Below, one piece after another: positions 11,618 to 23,107 of a stretch of 64,000 nt of DNA. Position 1 is the stretch's first letter. Each line of letters starts with the position of its first letter. The DNA lies in assembly GCA_963969345.1 (NCBI GenBank), contig OZ017766.1, positions 1,054,001 to 1,118,000 on the forward strand, given 5' to 3'. The stretch is from Turbatrix aceti. Lineage: Eukaryota > Nematoda > Chromadorea > Rhabditida > Panagrolaimidae. The position numbers and the translations under genes were made by a program. The notes beneath the pieces were generated by a model. The model was not told the DNA's origin, searched no databases, and saw only the letters and a list, made by a program, of their open reading frames with translations.

Positions 11618-12597
11618 TTAAAACTTTAGCGGAAAAGTAATGGGGTGAGCGAAGACGTTGTCAATCTCCTTGGGCACTTCGGACCAAACGAGATTTAGGG
11701 ATTGAGTCAGCATGACCGTCGTCTCGCTGATCATCTCTTCTGCTGTTGAATTCAAGTACGACGCGAGCGGCTGATTAAGCAACCAATTGAGGCTGTATCC
11801 AACCAAATCGAGAAGATTATTGTGCAGGTAGTCGTTAAGCTGTGCGATAGCCGCGTTGATGGATTTGTACTCCGCGTCAGTACCCTTTGTGACACCCAGC
11901 ATGACGGGGATGGAGTCGATCAGTGTTGTGACGGAGGCGTAGTTGGTGCCATTGGATTCGAGTAGTTGCGCCAGGGATGGCATGAGCTTGATCATGCCTG
12001 CGACATCGGATTTGGATTGCAACAGTGTTTTGAGCGATTTTTCAGCGGATTCTGCTTCAGCCTTGGTTGGTTTCTTGATATCAGTGCTTGTCAAAAAAGT
12101 GACTACCGACTGAGCCAGTGATTGCACGCCCTTGGGCCAAGATTTGAAGTAGAGAGTCACAATTTTGCCAAGGCGCGTTATAACTGCCGGATCGGCAAAA
12201 GGGACGAGCACTGGGTAGAGACCGATGTGGGTTTTATCACAGGTGTTTATAATTCCATCGATAAAAGCTGAGCGATTTGTCGTACTTCCAAGCATGGAAT
12301 AGAATAGCTTGGCGTCGTCAACCAGACACAGAAACTGTCCCGGTGGAATGGAAGGAATGCGGACCACAAAGTTGCAAATCGTGGTATCCACTGAAAATTA
12401 AACTTTTGTATTAGGCAAACGGATATTGAAGCAAACGACAGACGAGAGGAAACATGGAGAAGGTATTCTTCCAGCTGGACATCGGTGATGTTATCTTGAA
12501 GAAAAGTTGCAATTTTGTCAGACGCGGCACTCGGCGACGACGAGCATACGGAGAGGTGGATGGAAATTGCGAAGACCAGAACTTCAAGCGTTTTCAT
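11618..12597 (-). CDS. Secreted protein of unknown family, paralogue B
   Basis: Two exons, 12444-12597 and 11618-12390, give 308 residues. The N-terminus MKTLEVLVFAISIHLSVCS is a signal peptide. The intron sits at the same place and phase as in paralogue A. The mature part shares GQFLCLV...NTCD, FADPAVITRLGKI and YLHNNLLDLVGY with paralogue A. No function is recognised. It lies 314 bp upstream of the stop of the exchanger gene in the same orientation. Confidence 0.8.
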
Positions 12598-12911
12598 GGT
12601 GAACTGATTTAGTGTTGTGCGTGGCGAAACTTTGTAATTTGTACGAAGGATTTGCTACTGCCTCATTATTTTTTGATTGGTTGGTTGTGTTTTAGTCTTT
12701 TTAACAGGATTTGATTGTTGCGTTGCATGAAAAACTAACATATAGGAGATTATAGGATTTGGCGCTCGTGGCGCAAACTGAAATTCGAAAATTTTCGTAT
12801 CTCAACCGAAACAGCGAACCGGAACCGGTTTTGGATTCGGTTCCTGATTTTAGCTCCAATATTCAAATTTCTTTTTTAATTTATTGACATAAATTCTTTA
12901 TGCATTATACC
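12598..12911. other. Spacer between exchanger 3' end and paralogue B promoter
   Basis: No gene seen. It should hold the promoter of paralogue B and the 3' UTR of the exchanger, both minus strand. A small run of ACCGAAACAGCGAACCGGAACCGGTT-type palindromic sequence near 12806-12832 is the only structure noted. Confidence 0.5.
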
Positions 12912-15283
12912 TTACAAAATATTATTCTTTTTGATAGCCTGCGTAGCATGAGAAAAGTCAGGTTGCGACAAATATCTTTCAACCGTTCTCGGGCGTCGTG
13001 AGACTTCGTCCCTTTGATGAGTGCTGTCAATGAAGTTAGCCGGCACCGACCACTGCGAGGCGGCTTTCGTGAGGTTTAAGCCATCGATGTAGTCGTCTGC
13101 GATGTCCGTTCTCCTTTCCGTTGTTTTCGCGACCTTGGCGAGTAGTTCTTGGAATTTGTTATCCATCACTTGGTTGAGCATCCTAACTAGGGCTTCTTCG
13201 TTGATCCCGGTCTCTGGTGCATGGGCACCTCCTTCGGACGGGGACTCAGGAATTTTTTCGAGTTTGCTTGTTGACATTTGAGGAGGGGGGCTGAAACACG
13301 TTTGTAATTGAAAAAGTTCAAATGTGCGTGACTTACAGTAATCCTTTGTTTACAAGTTCCATGGCTTGTTGCAGAGTGGACATTGAAAAAGCAGTCAGGA
13401 TCGATTGGTCTTGCTCGGTTTTGATCTTGTTCGTCAGAATTGGCATGAGTACTGCCGAGCTGAATCGTCGGTAGCTGAAAGGAAACTGTTTTTACAATTA
13501 TTGATGTTCATAAGCTTACGCGGTTCGCAGCCAGTGCATCCCTTTGTTGCCCACAATGTCTTCGATGCCACTCATCGCGAGATCAATGTACCTGTTGTAC
13601 ATGTCTTCGACAAAGGCCTTTTGATCGTCTGATTTTCTATCGATTCCGAGCCAGAACAACAGGGGTCGGATCGTGATGCCTTGCACGAAGACGGTAAAGA
13701 ATATGACGGCAATAGTGCTCGTGACAAACATACTCTTGGCGGCTATGGTGACAGGCATCGAGACGGCAAGACCGAAGGCGATTGCCCCCCGTAGGCCTCC
13801 GTATGACAGGACGAACTGCTCGGCGGCGGTGAATTTCTTCTTTCTCGATTGATTGAGAATTGCGCATTGAAGCACAGTAAAAATAGTACGGTATACGAGG
13901 CAACTGATTACCGTAACAACGACAAAGGTTGTGTCCCAGTGGTGGTCGTAGGATATCGTCGAGAGACCAAGGAACATGAAAATGACCATTTCTGAGCTCT
14001 GAGCGAGCATTTTTGCAAAGTATTTTACAGATACCCTCGCTTCAGCAGTGATATTCGCTTTGACGTATTCTTTCATTACGATTCCGCATGTTACAATACT
14101 AGAATGTTTTTTTTTGTACATAAAATGAAGTAGTTGATACAACTTACGCAAATATGCTGGAAACCTTAAACATTTCTGCGGTCAGGTAAGCCAGGTAGGG
14201 GATAGCGAAGATGAAAACCGGGGCGATGGGGCTTTGCGAGACTATTGGAGTGAATCTGAAGATGGGTCTAAAATGGAATACGGCAGAACAGAATTTACTT
14301 TGTGCTGAAGCTAGCAATGAATGCTGCCAGAAGACCGATGAAAATTCCTCCAAAAACAATAACAACAAAGGAAGCGCTGCTGATAGCGTAGTCCACTGTT
14401 GTAACGTTATCCGCTCCGATGTCCACAAACTTGTGGAACATGACGTAGAGAACCACCGTGATACCATCGTTAAAGAGACTTAAAATTCGTCAAAAGTGTT
14501 TTATTTGTTAAGATGGATAGACTTACGCTTCGCCGAAAACATTTATGAGCAGAAATTCATTGACTTTAATCTGTAAAAAAGTTCATTATCGCATTAAATA
14601 TGTGTTTTGTATACCTCCTCAAATACAGCAATAACAGCCACAGGATCCACAGCGGATATCAGTGATGCAAAGAGAAATATTTCATAGAAATCAAATTGGA
14701 CGCTGAAAAGTCCGTACAATCCAAATGCGTACAGAGTTGTTCCTATAGCGACGGCGTTCATGACTGAAAGTTCCCAAAAAGTTGTGGTTTTTTATAGATT
14801 TTGACAAACTCGTGCCAACAACGGCAAAAAGCATGACGCTGTCTAGGTTGTCAAAAAGCTGTCTGTTGGGCATGAAGTAGCCGGCGTCGAACATAATAGG
14901 TGGCAGAAGGTACAGAAAGAAAGTCGTGGAATCAAGGCGGAAGAGGCGTCTGCTGACGTGCAGGGCGTGGAGGCCGTAACCGAGCAACAGACCAACGGCG
15001 ATCAGGCACGCGCTATCCGGCAGACCATCACCAAACTTTTTATTCACGTGAAACACTAAAAACCGATTTTAGTTCGCAGAAAGCAATCTTGAGGCCTACA
15101 AATTTTAGCAATAGACGCCACCACAATCCATACAGTGACCGTGTACGCAGCTTCGACACCTTGCCAGTGGAAGTCGAAAAGCAGCACCCGTGGAGTGTGT
15201 GAACTGTTGTTGTTCGTGCCGCCGTTAGCATTGCACAAAACTGTCAGCAACGGGAGTCCAAAAATTAAAAATAGAAATTTCAT
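12912..15283 (-). CDS. Na+/H+ exchanger (NHE/NHX family)
   Basis: Nine exons on the minus strand: 15100-15283, 14810-15055, 14615-14763, 14527-14570, 14299-14478, 14148-14267, 13520-14098, 13337-13474, 12912-13290; all phases close, giving 672 residues. The product moves H+ out in exchange for Na+ across the plasma membrane or an organelle membrane. Recognised segments are FLYLLPPIMFDAGYFMP, SAVDPVAVIAVFEEI, VFGEALFNDGITVVLY (with the conserved Asn-Asp) and SYGGLRGAIAFGLAV. The start MKFLFLIFGLPLLTVLCNA reads as a signal peptide, common in NHE proteins. The cytosolic tail is short (about 190 residues) with IDRKSDDQKAFVEDMYN as in other metazoan NHEs. Which nhx paralogue cannot be decided. Confidence 0.95.
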
Positions 15284-15992
15284 TGTTGTGTTTGTCAACT
15301 CGAAATCAGACGACACTGAATCGACTCGGCCTATCAAAACCACAAATCATTGATTTGATTTGCGTACCTAAATTGTTTTCAAAATAACGAGTATTTTTTT
15401 ATTACGCTCAAAAACTTGTATTCTACACTACCTTAAGGCGATATGTGGTTCTCTTTGGTTACGACATTTTATCGCATCTTTGTTTTTGCGCCCCACAGCA
15501 AGAATAAAACGCTTACGCGATTGAGCGAATCAAGATAATGCTAATTTTGTGCTGTTGTGAAACAAGAAACAAGTGACTTGATTGATATTCACTAACTTGA
15601 TTTTCAATGGTGGTTTATAATTTGAAACAATAAAATATCGACATGATTTATTTATAATTTTTAAGCTTTAAAAAACGATTTTTATTTCCAACAAATTTTT
15701 TCTGATCCGTTGTCTCATATCTCAAAACACAAGTTGTGTCTCAATGTCGTTGATAAAATGTGATTTGTGATTTGCAAGAAAATATGACAACTTTCCCAAC
15801 ATTTTATGTATTAGGAAAAATTGTTATCCTTATCGCTGGGCATTTTTCTTTGTGTAGATCTTTGTGAGATGCAGTTGATGGATTATTAATGCCATCGTGA
15901 CATGTAAGTTTCACCTGTTGCGCACTAATGAAACACCGCCATTGATAACATCGCCTTAGTTATTTTTTAGTACAGTAACGACTAGTGTTTGG

Positions 15993-16110
15993 CTGATATC
16001 AGGTTTTGCCTGATATCAGAGTCTGATACTGATAATGATATCAGTATCAGTATCAATCAGGATGAGATTTGGTATCAGGATGATATCAGTATGATATCAT
16101 GATATCGATT
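15993..16110. repeat. GATATCAG-rich palindromic repeat
   Basis: About 118 bp made largely of TGATATCAG and TATCAG words, many of them self-complementary. No target duplication or terminal inverted repeat was found. Confidence 0.7.
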
Positions 16111-16403
16111 TTTTCGTCAAAATATGCTTCAAAATACGTTTTTTGATGCCATTTGCTCACAATTGATGTAAAAAATACTCATTTTTATAGCGGTAAAAGA
16201 CCGAAAAAATATAAAGCGGGAGTGGAGCCAGCGGCATAATGAAAAAAAAAATTTGGTGCGCGAGCGTACATAATTTAGAAAAAAAGGAGCGGGAGCGGGG
16301 AGAGCGGTACAAAAAGTCAAATTTGAAAACCCTGTGTGCAACGCCATTTTTAGTGTTTTTTTGCAGTGCACAAACGTAAAGAAACAAAAACTTTAGCTTT
16401 TTT

Positions 16404-16484
16404 GGACGACAAAGTGATAAATTTGTTCCAAAAAAAATTTGTAACGACTGGTTTTCAAGGTCAAGGTTCGATTCCGCGTCGTCC
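16404..16484 (+). pseudogene. tRNA-like relic
   Basis: GGACGAC at 16404-16410 pairs perfectly with GTCGTCC at 16478-16484, and GGTTCGATTCC at 16465-16475 is a perfect B box. The 81-base length suits a long-variable-arm tRNA, but the T stem is only partly paired, the A box is missing and no anticodon arm is clear. It may be a decayed tRNA gene or the head of a SINE. Confidence 0.35.
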
Positions 16485-16680
16485 TGCAAAATGTTCAAAT
16501 CTTTTCTCGATGGTTTGTTTGATCATGATCGTGTTCAAACCAATGTATTGCATTTTGTTTCTCAGCGCGGACAGACACAGCGATCGCATTCAGTGGCACA
16601 CGAAAAATGTGTCGTTTTCCATGCGCTGTCGTTCACCACACTTTATGGTGCGTTTTAGCTAGCAGTGTTGTCGGGTTCGG

Positions 16681-17010
16681 AAATTTTTCGGGTAACCCGA
16701 CCCGAACCCGAACCCGAACCCGAAAATTTCGGGTAACCCGACCCGAACCCGAACCCGAACCCGAAAATTTCGGGTAACCCGACCCGAACCCGAACCCGAA
16801 CCCGAAATTTTCGGGTTACCCGACCCGAACCTGAACCCGAACCCGAAAATTTCGGGTAACCCGACCCGAACTCGAACTCGAACCCGAAAATTTCGGGTTA
16901 CCCGACCCGAACCAAAACCCGAACCCGAAAATTTCGGGTTACCCGACCCGAAACCCGAAGTTCGGGTAACCCGACCCGAAAACCCGACCCGAACTTCAAC
17001 CCGGCAATTT
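16681..17010. repeat. Left subterminal array of the hAT element
   Basis: About eight units of roughly 41 bp, each GGGTAACCCGACCCGAACCC followed by more CCGAA words and an AAAATTTC link. Such subterminal repeats are where hAT transposases usually bind; binding here is inference. Confidence 0.88.
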
Positions 17011-17075
17011 TATGCAAGCTGTCACAAACCGAAAGTCAAACGAAAAAAAATTTTAAAAGAACATGAATAACGATT

Positions 17076-19492
17076 TTAATCCAAAATTTCTATGTCGGAC
17101 GCAGCGTCGTCATAGCTGTCCGCGGCAATGGCAGTCTTCCTGTCGAGTTGGTCGGCAAGCGTTTGCTCGCGAACCGTTTCCAGATGCACAGTAAGCTCTG
17201 GAGATAAATTGCACCGATGTTTATCGGCGATATTAATATCCAGGGAAGAAAATCCTCTTTCTGGCTCGCTACTAGCTACCATTTGACAAACTCTGCGGCG
17301 AGCTTCGGTTGATAACATCGGCATGACTGTGGAATTTCCGTGCCAGAAATTTAAAACATCGTTGAAGTTGTCGAATCCTGGTTTAGGACATGCCAGCTTT
17401 TTTGGCCCTTTGACGAGGTTTTTGTAAGTATTTACTTCAATCTAAAATGTGAATACATGTAAATAATTTTTTTTTCATTTCCAAACTTACCTCTATGTCA
17501 TTTGGGGTAACAGAATTTTCAAAAGTAGTCCATGCAGAAGCCGCTGGTTGCTGCTCGTCGGCAACAATAGTAGGTGCTGGTTCGTTGTCTGGGGGTGAAC
17601 AAATGGCGTAGACGTCTCTGGTGATGGCATCCCACTCGTCGGTCGTGTAAACGGAGCTAAATCAAAAATTAAATTTTTTTTCAAATTAAAATTTAAACGT
17701 ACCTCATAGCAAACCGCGGATCAAAAAAACTTGCCAACTTTACCGATTGACTAGTTTCGTATTCTTTAAATCTTGAGTGAATCTGCGTTACCGCTTGGGC
17801 AATGTAAGGTTTTTCGCCGTCTGCAGCGGCAATCTTGCACTGGTTGAGCATGATCACTTTGAAGTAGGGAATCAGACTGGATATCGCAGTTTTGCTTTCC
17901 GCCTAAAATTTAATTTTAAAATGCGTTATTATTATTATTATTATGCTAAATCATACCATCTTTGTGATATCTCTGAAGAATCCTAGAAATTTATTCAACT
18001 CAATCAGCTCGGCTTCATCTACTTTTAATGCCTCTCGTATTTTCGGAAATGTAGATGACGATTTTACCCTCGGATCAGATAAAATATTCTTGAGAAGGCA
18101 CCTGTTAGCAATAAAAGAAGAAATGAGACTGTGCACGCTACTCCATCGTGTTTGAGCGGGCTGAAATTCAGTAATAAATATCAACACTATTATTGGAAAC
18201 AAAATTACTATTTTGAGAGCAGTCTTCGATCCGGCCTCTCGCAAAACATTTTGCATCAGTGATGCTTTTTTAAAAGATGCCGCAAGCTCTCGAATTGGCA
18301 GAACTAAGTCAGTTGCGTAGCCCGCCATCATTCCTTGAACTATGAGGTTAGTGTTGTGGGCGAAACAATGCAAGCTTTCGACGTCCAAGATGCTACACGC
18401 CAGGACTCCACTACTTGCGCCATCTCTGGTTACGGCTATTACGTTGATGCCGTACTCGTCGATAATGTCGTTTACCATGCTTGCCAGATATGCTCCCGTA
18501 GCTCTGTTTGAGTCCAAGGACTTCATAGGCAGACGGCGATGATGAAATTTAAAGTCTTTATTGATCCACGAAACCGTGGTGCTGCAACAAATGTTTTGTT
18601 TTTGTTTTGTTGTTTTCACACAAAACGAAAACAACAATGAAACCAACCTGAGCAGCCGCAGCTTCCCACTGGACGTTTCATCAAAGGGGATGCAGCCATG
18701 TACACCTGCGAGATTGATTTTGTGTTGCTGCTTAATACTTTCACTCAGTTTAATGACGCTGGCCTTCACTTCGTGACGAGTAGGGTACTATAACATCAAA
18801 CTAAGATTTTCATAATTTTTTATAATTTGTCTAACCTTAAAAGAGGGGTTCCACGAATTCAAAACATCATGAAATAGAACGTCGCCTAAAGTTGTAAAGC
18901 TTAAACCTTTCGTAGCAGCGAGCTTGGCCACTTTTTCCATAAACTCAGTTCTAGAAAGCACGACAGTAGGCCGTGTGAAAAAGGTTGTTGCGCGTTGTTT
19001 CTCATTTTCCATTTTTGGGTCCTTATCACGATGCCGTTGTATATGTCGGGTTCGGGAGCTTGTACTTTTGTCAGCACTCTTGGAGAGTTTGGCTGTGCAG
19101 CCCTTCCACTGACATTCGTATTTACCTGCCTTTTCTTTGAAGTATTCCAAGGCATCTTTGCTTTTGCTTGATTGGCTTTCTGACAGACTGGGGCTCGGAA
19201 CAACACCATTGTCAGTGGTCAGTGGACTGGATTCCCGGTCGATTTCGAATGGATGGGTTCGCTTACGAGTTGCTTGCCTGGCAGTAGATATTCTTCGGTA
19301 TGGAGACGATAAAAGAGTTCGAGGTGAAGGAGTGGGAGCCAGACTTCGTGAGAACGGCGACGCTGCCCTGCTGGGTGATAAACGGGATTCATCGAGGTCT
19401 GCTCTGACGCGAGTAAAACTCGCCGCCGAGGCATGTTCAAAATCGTCCACATTGTTAATGACATCTTCGTTGAAAAAAATCTCATCATCCAT
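17076..19492 (-). CDS. hAT transposase (BED zinc finger, hAT dimerisation domain)
   Basis: Seven exons: 18836-19492, 18648-18787, 18209-18581, 17957-18160, 17703-17902, 17491-17656, 17076-17441. All phases close, giving 701 residues with no stop or frameshift. An acidic N-terminus and Ser-rich stretch are followed by a BED-type zinc finger around residues 125-155 (YECQWKGCTAKL, then HIQRH). The RNase H-like core shows VTRDGASS, LHCFAHNTNLIV and TRWSS, then LASFFDPRF. The C-terminal dimerisation region has DVLNFWHGN, ARRRV and ASSEPERGFSSLDI with the conserved Glu-Arg-x-Phe-Ser. It cuts and pastes the surrounding element. The start at 19492 is the first ATG of the frame. Confidence 0.93.
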
Positions 19493-19923
19493 TTGTTGCT
19501 ATAAAATAAACAATGTGATAAAAAACAACAATCATATTCAATCGCGCGACAGGCAAAAAATTGCGTCTGGTCACTGAGAAGTGGTCACAAAACAAGAAAA
19601 TAATTGATTTAATATTGTGCAAGCAGCGCGGTCGCCGCCTTGTGCATCGGGCACCAGATGATTTAGGTAGGTGCGTCCCATATATTCTACGACGAAAAAC
19701 GCAAACAAATGTTTCCAGCATGTGCCGACAACACACCTGAGGGGTCAATCGACGCCGCTGTTCGGCAGCGCGAGTTGTTTTGCTTCCCTAACTCATCGGC
19801 AGAGCATTCGCTTTATAGTCGCGGTACACCGCAACGTCATGCGGGCCGCGTTTGTCCATACTATGCGCTGATGGACACCATAGCGCTGATTGACAGCACA
19901 CCCTCTTCCCAACACAGCGGCCA

Positions 19924-20277
19924 AAGTGTTGTCGGGTTCTGAAATTTTCGGGTTACCCGACCCGAACCCGAACCCGAACCCGAAAATTTCGGGTAATCCG
20001 ACCCGAACCCGAACCCGAACCCGAAAATTTCGGGTAACCCGACCCAAACCCGAACTCGAACCCGAAAATTTCGGGTAACCCGACCCGAACCCGAACCCGA
20101 ACCCGAAAATTTCGGGTAACCCGACCCGAACTCGAACTCGAACCCGAAAATTTCGGGTTACCCGACCCGAACCAAAACCCGAACCCGAAAATTTCGGGTT
20201 ACCCGACCCGAAACCCGGGATTTTCGGGTCGGGTTCGGGTCGGGTCGGGTTTCGGGTCGGGTAACCCGACAACACTG
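19924..20277. repeat. Right subterminal array of the hAT element
   Basis: About eight units like those at the left, in the same direct orientation, with the last 60 bp turning into the inverted terminus. Its inner edge (AGTGTTGTCGGGTTCTGAAA at 19925) copies the outer left terminus of the whole element, so this array is bounded by terminus-like sequence on both sides. Confidence 0.85.
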
Positions 20278-20868
20278 TTAGCTAGGCCACATTCATGTAC
20301 CTAAGCAAAGTTTGCAATGAGAGGAGGGCGCGATGCAACCAAACGACTTTGTGACCTTTTTTTACTGGATAACCGATGTGATCCCAGGCGTTTGGTGGAC
20401 ACACTGTTGTGCGCGCAAGTTTTTGTACAAACGACGGCGGTTAGTGGCACGAAATTATGCCCCTGCCGCGAAAACGATTTGCTTAGGACACAGGCGCGTC
20501 TGCTCCTGCGCAAACTTAATGGAACCGCACACCTTATTGTGCTGCGATCGCTCTCACCGTCTGTGCCAAAGAAACAAAATGCAATACCTTGGTTCAAACG
20601 CTATTTTGGAGACGGTAAAGCTGTGTGAAAAGCTTTTTGGACAGCATTAGCCAGCTTTTGTCAGCATGTTATAGAGAAATCGATCTCGTTGATCTTCGAA
20701 GTTTGTGTCTGTTTTGCCTGTTTTTTACACAGACACAAGATCAATCTGATCAGGATTGTTGTTCTAGGGGCTCGTGCTTGCTTGCAGGCCATTGCGAGCA
20801 AGAGTTGAAGCAAAATCGGTCACCTCGAGCAATGCAAGAAAACAAACATTTTTTAAGAACGATTCAGG

Positions 20869-21190
20869 GTGGCCGGCTGGCCGCAAAAGCCGCGCGGCCG
20901 GCCGGCTTAATTTTTTTTAAGCCGGCCGAAAAAGCCGGAAACAAAAAAAAAAGCATGATTTTCGGACATTTTTGTATTGCATTCATCAATATTTTTTACT
21001 TTTTACAATTAGTCAATGATTAGTACCCCTATTTATGCATACAGTATTTGGTTATTTTGAACAAAAATTTTCTTAGAACTTGGTTACAATTTAAAAAATT
21101 AACCCCGAAAAAATGTTCGAAATTAGGCGGCCGGGCCGCGGCCGCGGCCAGAAAATTTAGGCCGGCCGGCGGCCTGATTTTGAGGCCGGT
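20869..21190. repeat. GCCGGCC-rich repeat pair
   Basis: Two clusters of GGCCGGC words (20869-20940 and 21124-21190) enclose about 180 bp of AT-rich sequence, the same architecture as the nearby MITEs. No matching ends or target duplication could be found, so it may be a decayed element. Confidence 0.6.
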
Positions 21191-21906
21191 TTTATGCCTT
21201 GGTCTTGTCGCAGAAATGCAATTAATATTATAATGCACAAATTATAATATTTACTTTATAAACATGTGTACTCCTTTGCATGTTTTTTGACCCCTAAACA
21301 ACTTTGTTTCTACATTAATTTTTTTTCCAATAAAAGCACCTGTGATTTATTTGATTCACTCTTTCTCCAGTCGTTACACATGTCAAGAAAAACAGGCAGG
21401 CATCATCTGACAACGTGGTCTAAAGAACCTTCGACTTTTAGCGGAGACAAAGCACGTTACCATAACGTGATTCTTTTTTGCAGGGGTGTAGGAGGGAAAA
21501 GGAATACGGGGCAAAGTCCGAATTCGCGAGAAACAGCATAAATACCAAATAAATGTTTTTTGAAAGGTTCTTGTCATCAAAAAGTTATTTTTGCCTGATT
21601 TCAACGATTTTCGAAAATCAAAACAACTTTTTATTACGATGGCTGGAAGATACCAACCAGAGCAGAGTTGGCACAGACTCCAAAACTAGCTGTATGTCGA
21701 CTGGCCTGCACTTAGCACATTTTTTAAACAAAATTTACGGTTGACGAAAAAAGTTGTTTGTGTCGTAGGTTGTCGACGGCCACTCAAGCTTGTGTACGCC
21801 AAACGCACCTACAGACCACCAAGATCACCAACGAACACCTAACTCTCTCTCCCATTCTCATCCTTTCCTGCGATCATCGCGATCAACACCGTCTCGTTGC
21901 CGTGCG

Positions 21907-21914
21907 TATAAAAG
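21907..21914 (+). promoter_or_regulatory. TATA box upstream of gene at 22116
   Basis: TATAAAAG, about 200 bp before the ATG; transcription would start near 21940 and leave a 5' UTR of about 175 bp. Confidence 0.5.
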
Positions 21915-22115
21915 ACGAAAGACGTCAGTCAGGACAAGCAGCAGAAAAGAAAAGGAAGAAGTGCTGGTTGTGAACTGCGTCGACGTCAACGACGACAATC
22001 TTTGGTGCATTCCAACAAACTATTTCATATCTTCTTTTGCTTTTTGCGTGTTGCAGTTGGTTTCTTTTCAACCGACTGCATTCAATTTTTTTTCTGTTGT
22101 CAATAATCTACCGCA

Positions 22116-22606
22116 ATGGCTTCGGGTGTTGCTCAGAACGTGGCGCTACGTGTCACACGCTCGATTCTCCTGAATCAGGGAAAGAATCTACAAAACAACG
22201 GAAACGACGACTACAAACGTCGGCATTTCGATCTCATGCCGGATGACGGTCATTCGTCTCTCATGTCTTCTTCGATGGATAACCGACGTCCCAGCTATAA
22301 CAACTTGCTTCACTTGTCCAGGTAAGTACAAAATATTCTTGTGTAAAAATTTTTCTGAGTTTCATTTTTTTCAGATTAGCGACAACGTTGCCTCCCTCGC
22401 AAAGTTCGCCGATGCTGATGAAACGTAATACAAGCACCGTCGAAAGCCATCTTTCGGATATTCACTCCAGTCCTCCGCCGCCGCCTTCCAGACCCTCGCT
22501 AAAATCTACTGCAGGTGCAATAACAAAGTCCAAGTCCACGTCTCCATCTATGGATGCTCCACGTCCAATCTTTGTGATTAACGATGACTTTGCAACTCCA
22601 ATTTGA
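22116..22606 (+). CDS. Small Ser/Pro-rich protein, unknown
   Basis: Exons 22116-22321 and 22375-22606 give 145 residues. No family recognised. The N-terminal half is basic and Asn/Asp-rich; the C-terminal half is Ser-rich with a run of six prolines followed by Ser-Arg-Pro-Ser-Leu-Lys, a possible SH3- or WW-type ligand. There is no signal peptide or membrane segment, so it is probably cytosolic or nuclear. A TATA box precedes it. Confidence 0.6.
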
Positions 22607-23107
22607 TTTTCACCCCGTTTTTTATAGGAATTGATGTAATTCAGGTCACGTCTTACAATGTATATTGTACATATACCGTAACACTTACTGTCAATATTTA
22701 TCGCATACACAAATGGGTAATTTTTTGTAGTCACTAATAAATTTGTTGTTTTTTATTCATGCTAGTCATCATTCACTTCATTCAACTAGAGTTGTAAATG
22801 TATTATAAATGTAAATGTCAAATTTTTGCAAACACGCACACGGAATCTTGAAATATACAAGTGTTGTCATGGGAAACAGCGTATGATTGAGAATCTAAGC
22901 ATACAAAATTTAATACGTAAAAAATTTCTTAAAATGATGTCACAACTGTCACAAAGGTTGTGCAATTTGCAAAAAACAGACGCGACACTGTTCCCTCATT
23001 TCAAAAGATTGCATAATCTTACCCCTCTTGTAATCTAAACGCATAAAAGGATGACTTAAGGGCGCTGTAGGCAGCAGTTCTGCTACCTCCGCTACATTCA
23101 ATCAACG
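22607..23107. other. Spacer between two unknown plus-strand genes
   Basis: 3' UTR of the preceding gene (AATAAA at 22737-22742) and promoter of the next. No gene seen. Confidence 0.5.

Larger units (their letters stand above)
15284..16662. other. Exchanger upstream region and repeats, no gene seen
   Basis: Holds the exchanger promoter, a GATATC-rich repeat (15993-16110), a tRNA-like relic (16404-16484) and the left flank of the hAT element. Bases 16531-16590 are an inverted, about 80% similar copy of 20543-20602 on the far side of the transposon. Frames at 16129-16498 are low-complexity chance frames. Confidence 0.5.
16663..20277. mobile_element. Complete autonomous hAT transposon
   Basis: 3615 bp, bounded by CAGTGTTGTCGGGTTCGG at left and, read inward from the right end, CAGTGTTGTCGGGTTACC. 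The octamer TTAGCTAG is duplicated exactly at 16655-16662 and 20278-20285, the 8-bp signature of hAT. Inside are two arrays of about 41-bp units and one intact seven-exon transposase on the minus strand. Intact reading frame plus perfect duplication point to recent insertion and possibly present activity. Confidence 0.93.
20286..22115. other. Intergenic with GC-rich repeat, no gene seen
   Basis: Overlapping 100-codon frames at 20301-20650 run in three frames at once and match nothing; they lie in sequence partly inverted from the other side of the hAT element. A GC-rich repeat is at 20869-21190. From 21760 the sequence becomes the promoter and 5' UTR of the next gene. Confidence 0.5.

Noticed and set aside
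20301..20650. Three overlapping frames of about 100 codons
   Set aside because: Open in three frames at once and lying in repeat-derived sequence; no family match.
20869..21190. GCCGGCC repeat as a further hAT MITE
   Set aside because: Starts CAGGGTGGCCGGC, but no matching right end and no 8-bp duplication could be found, so only reported as a repeat.
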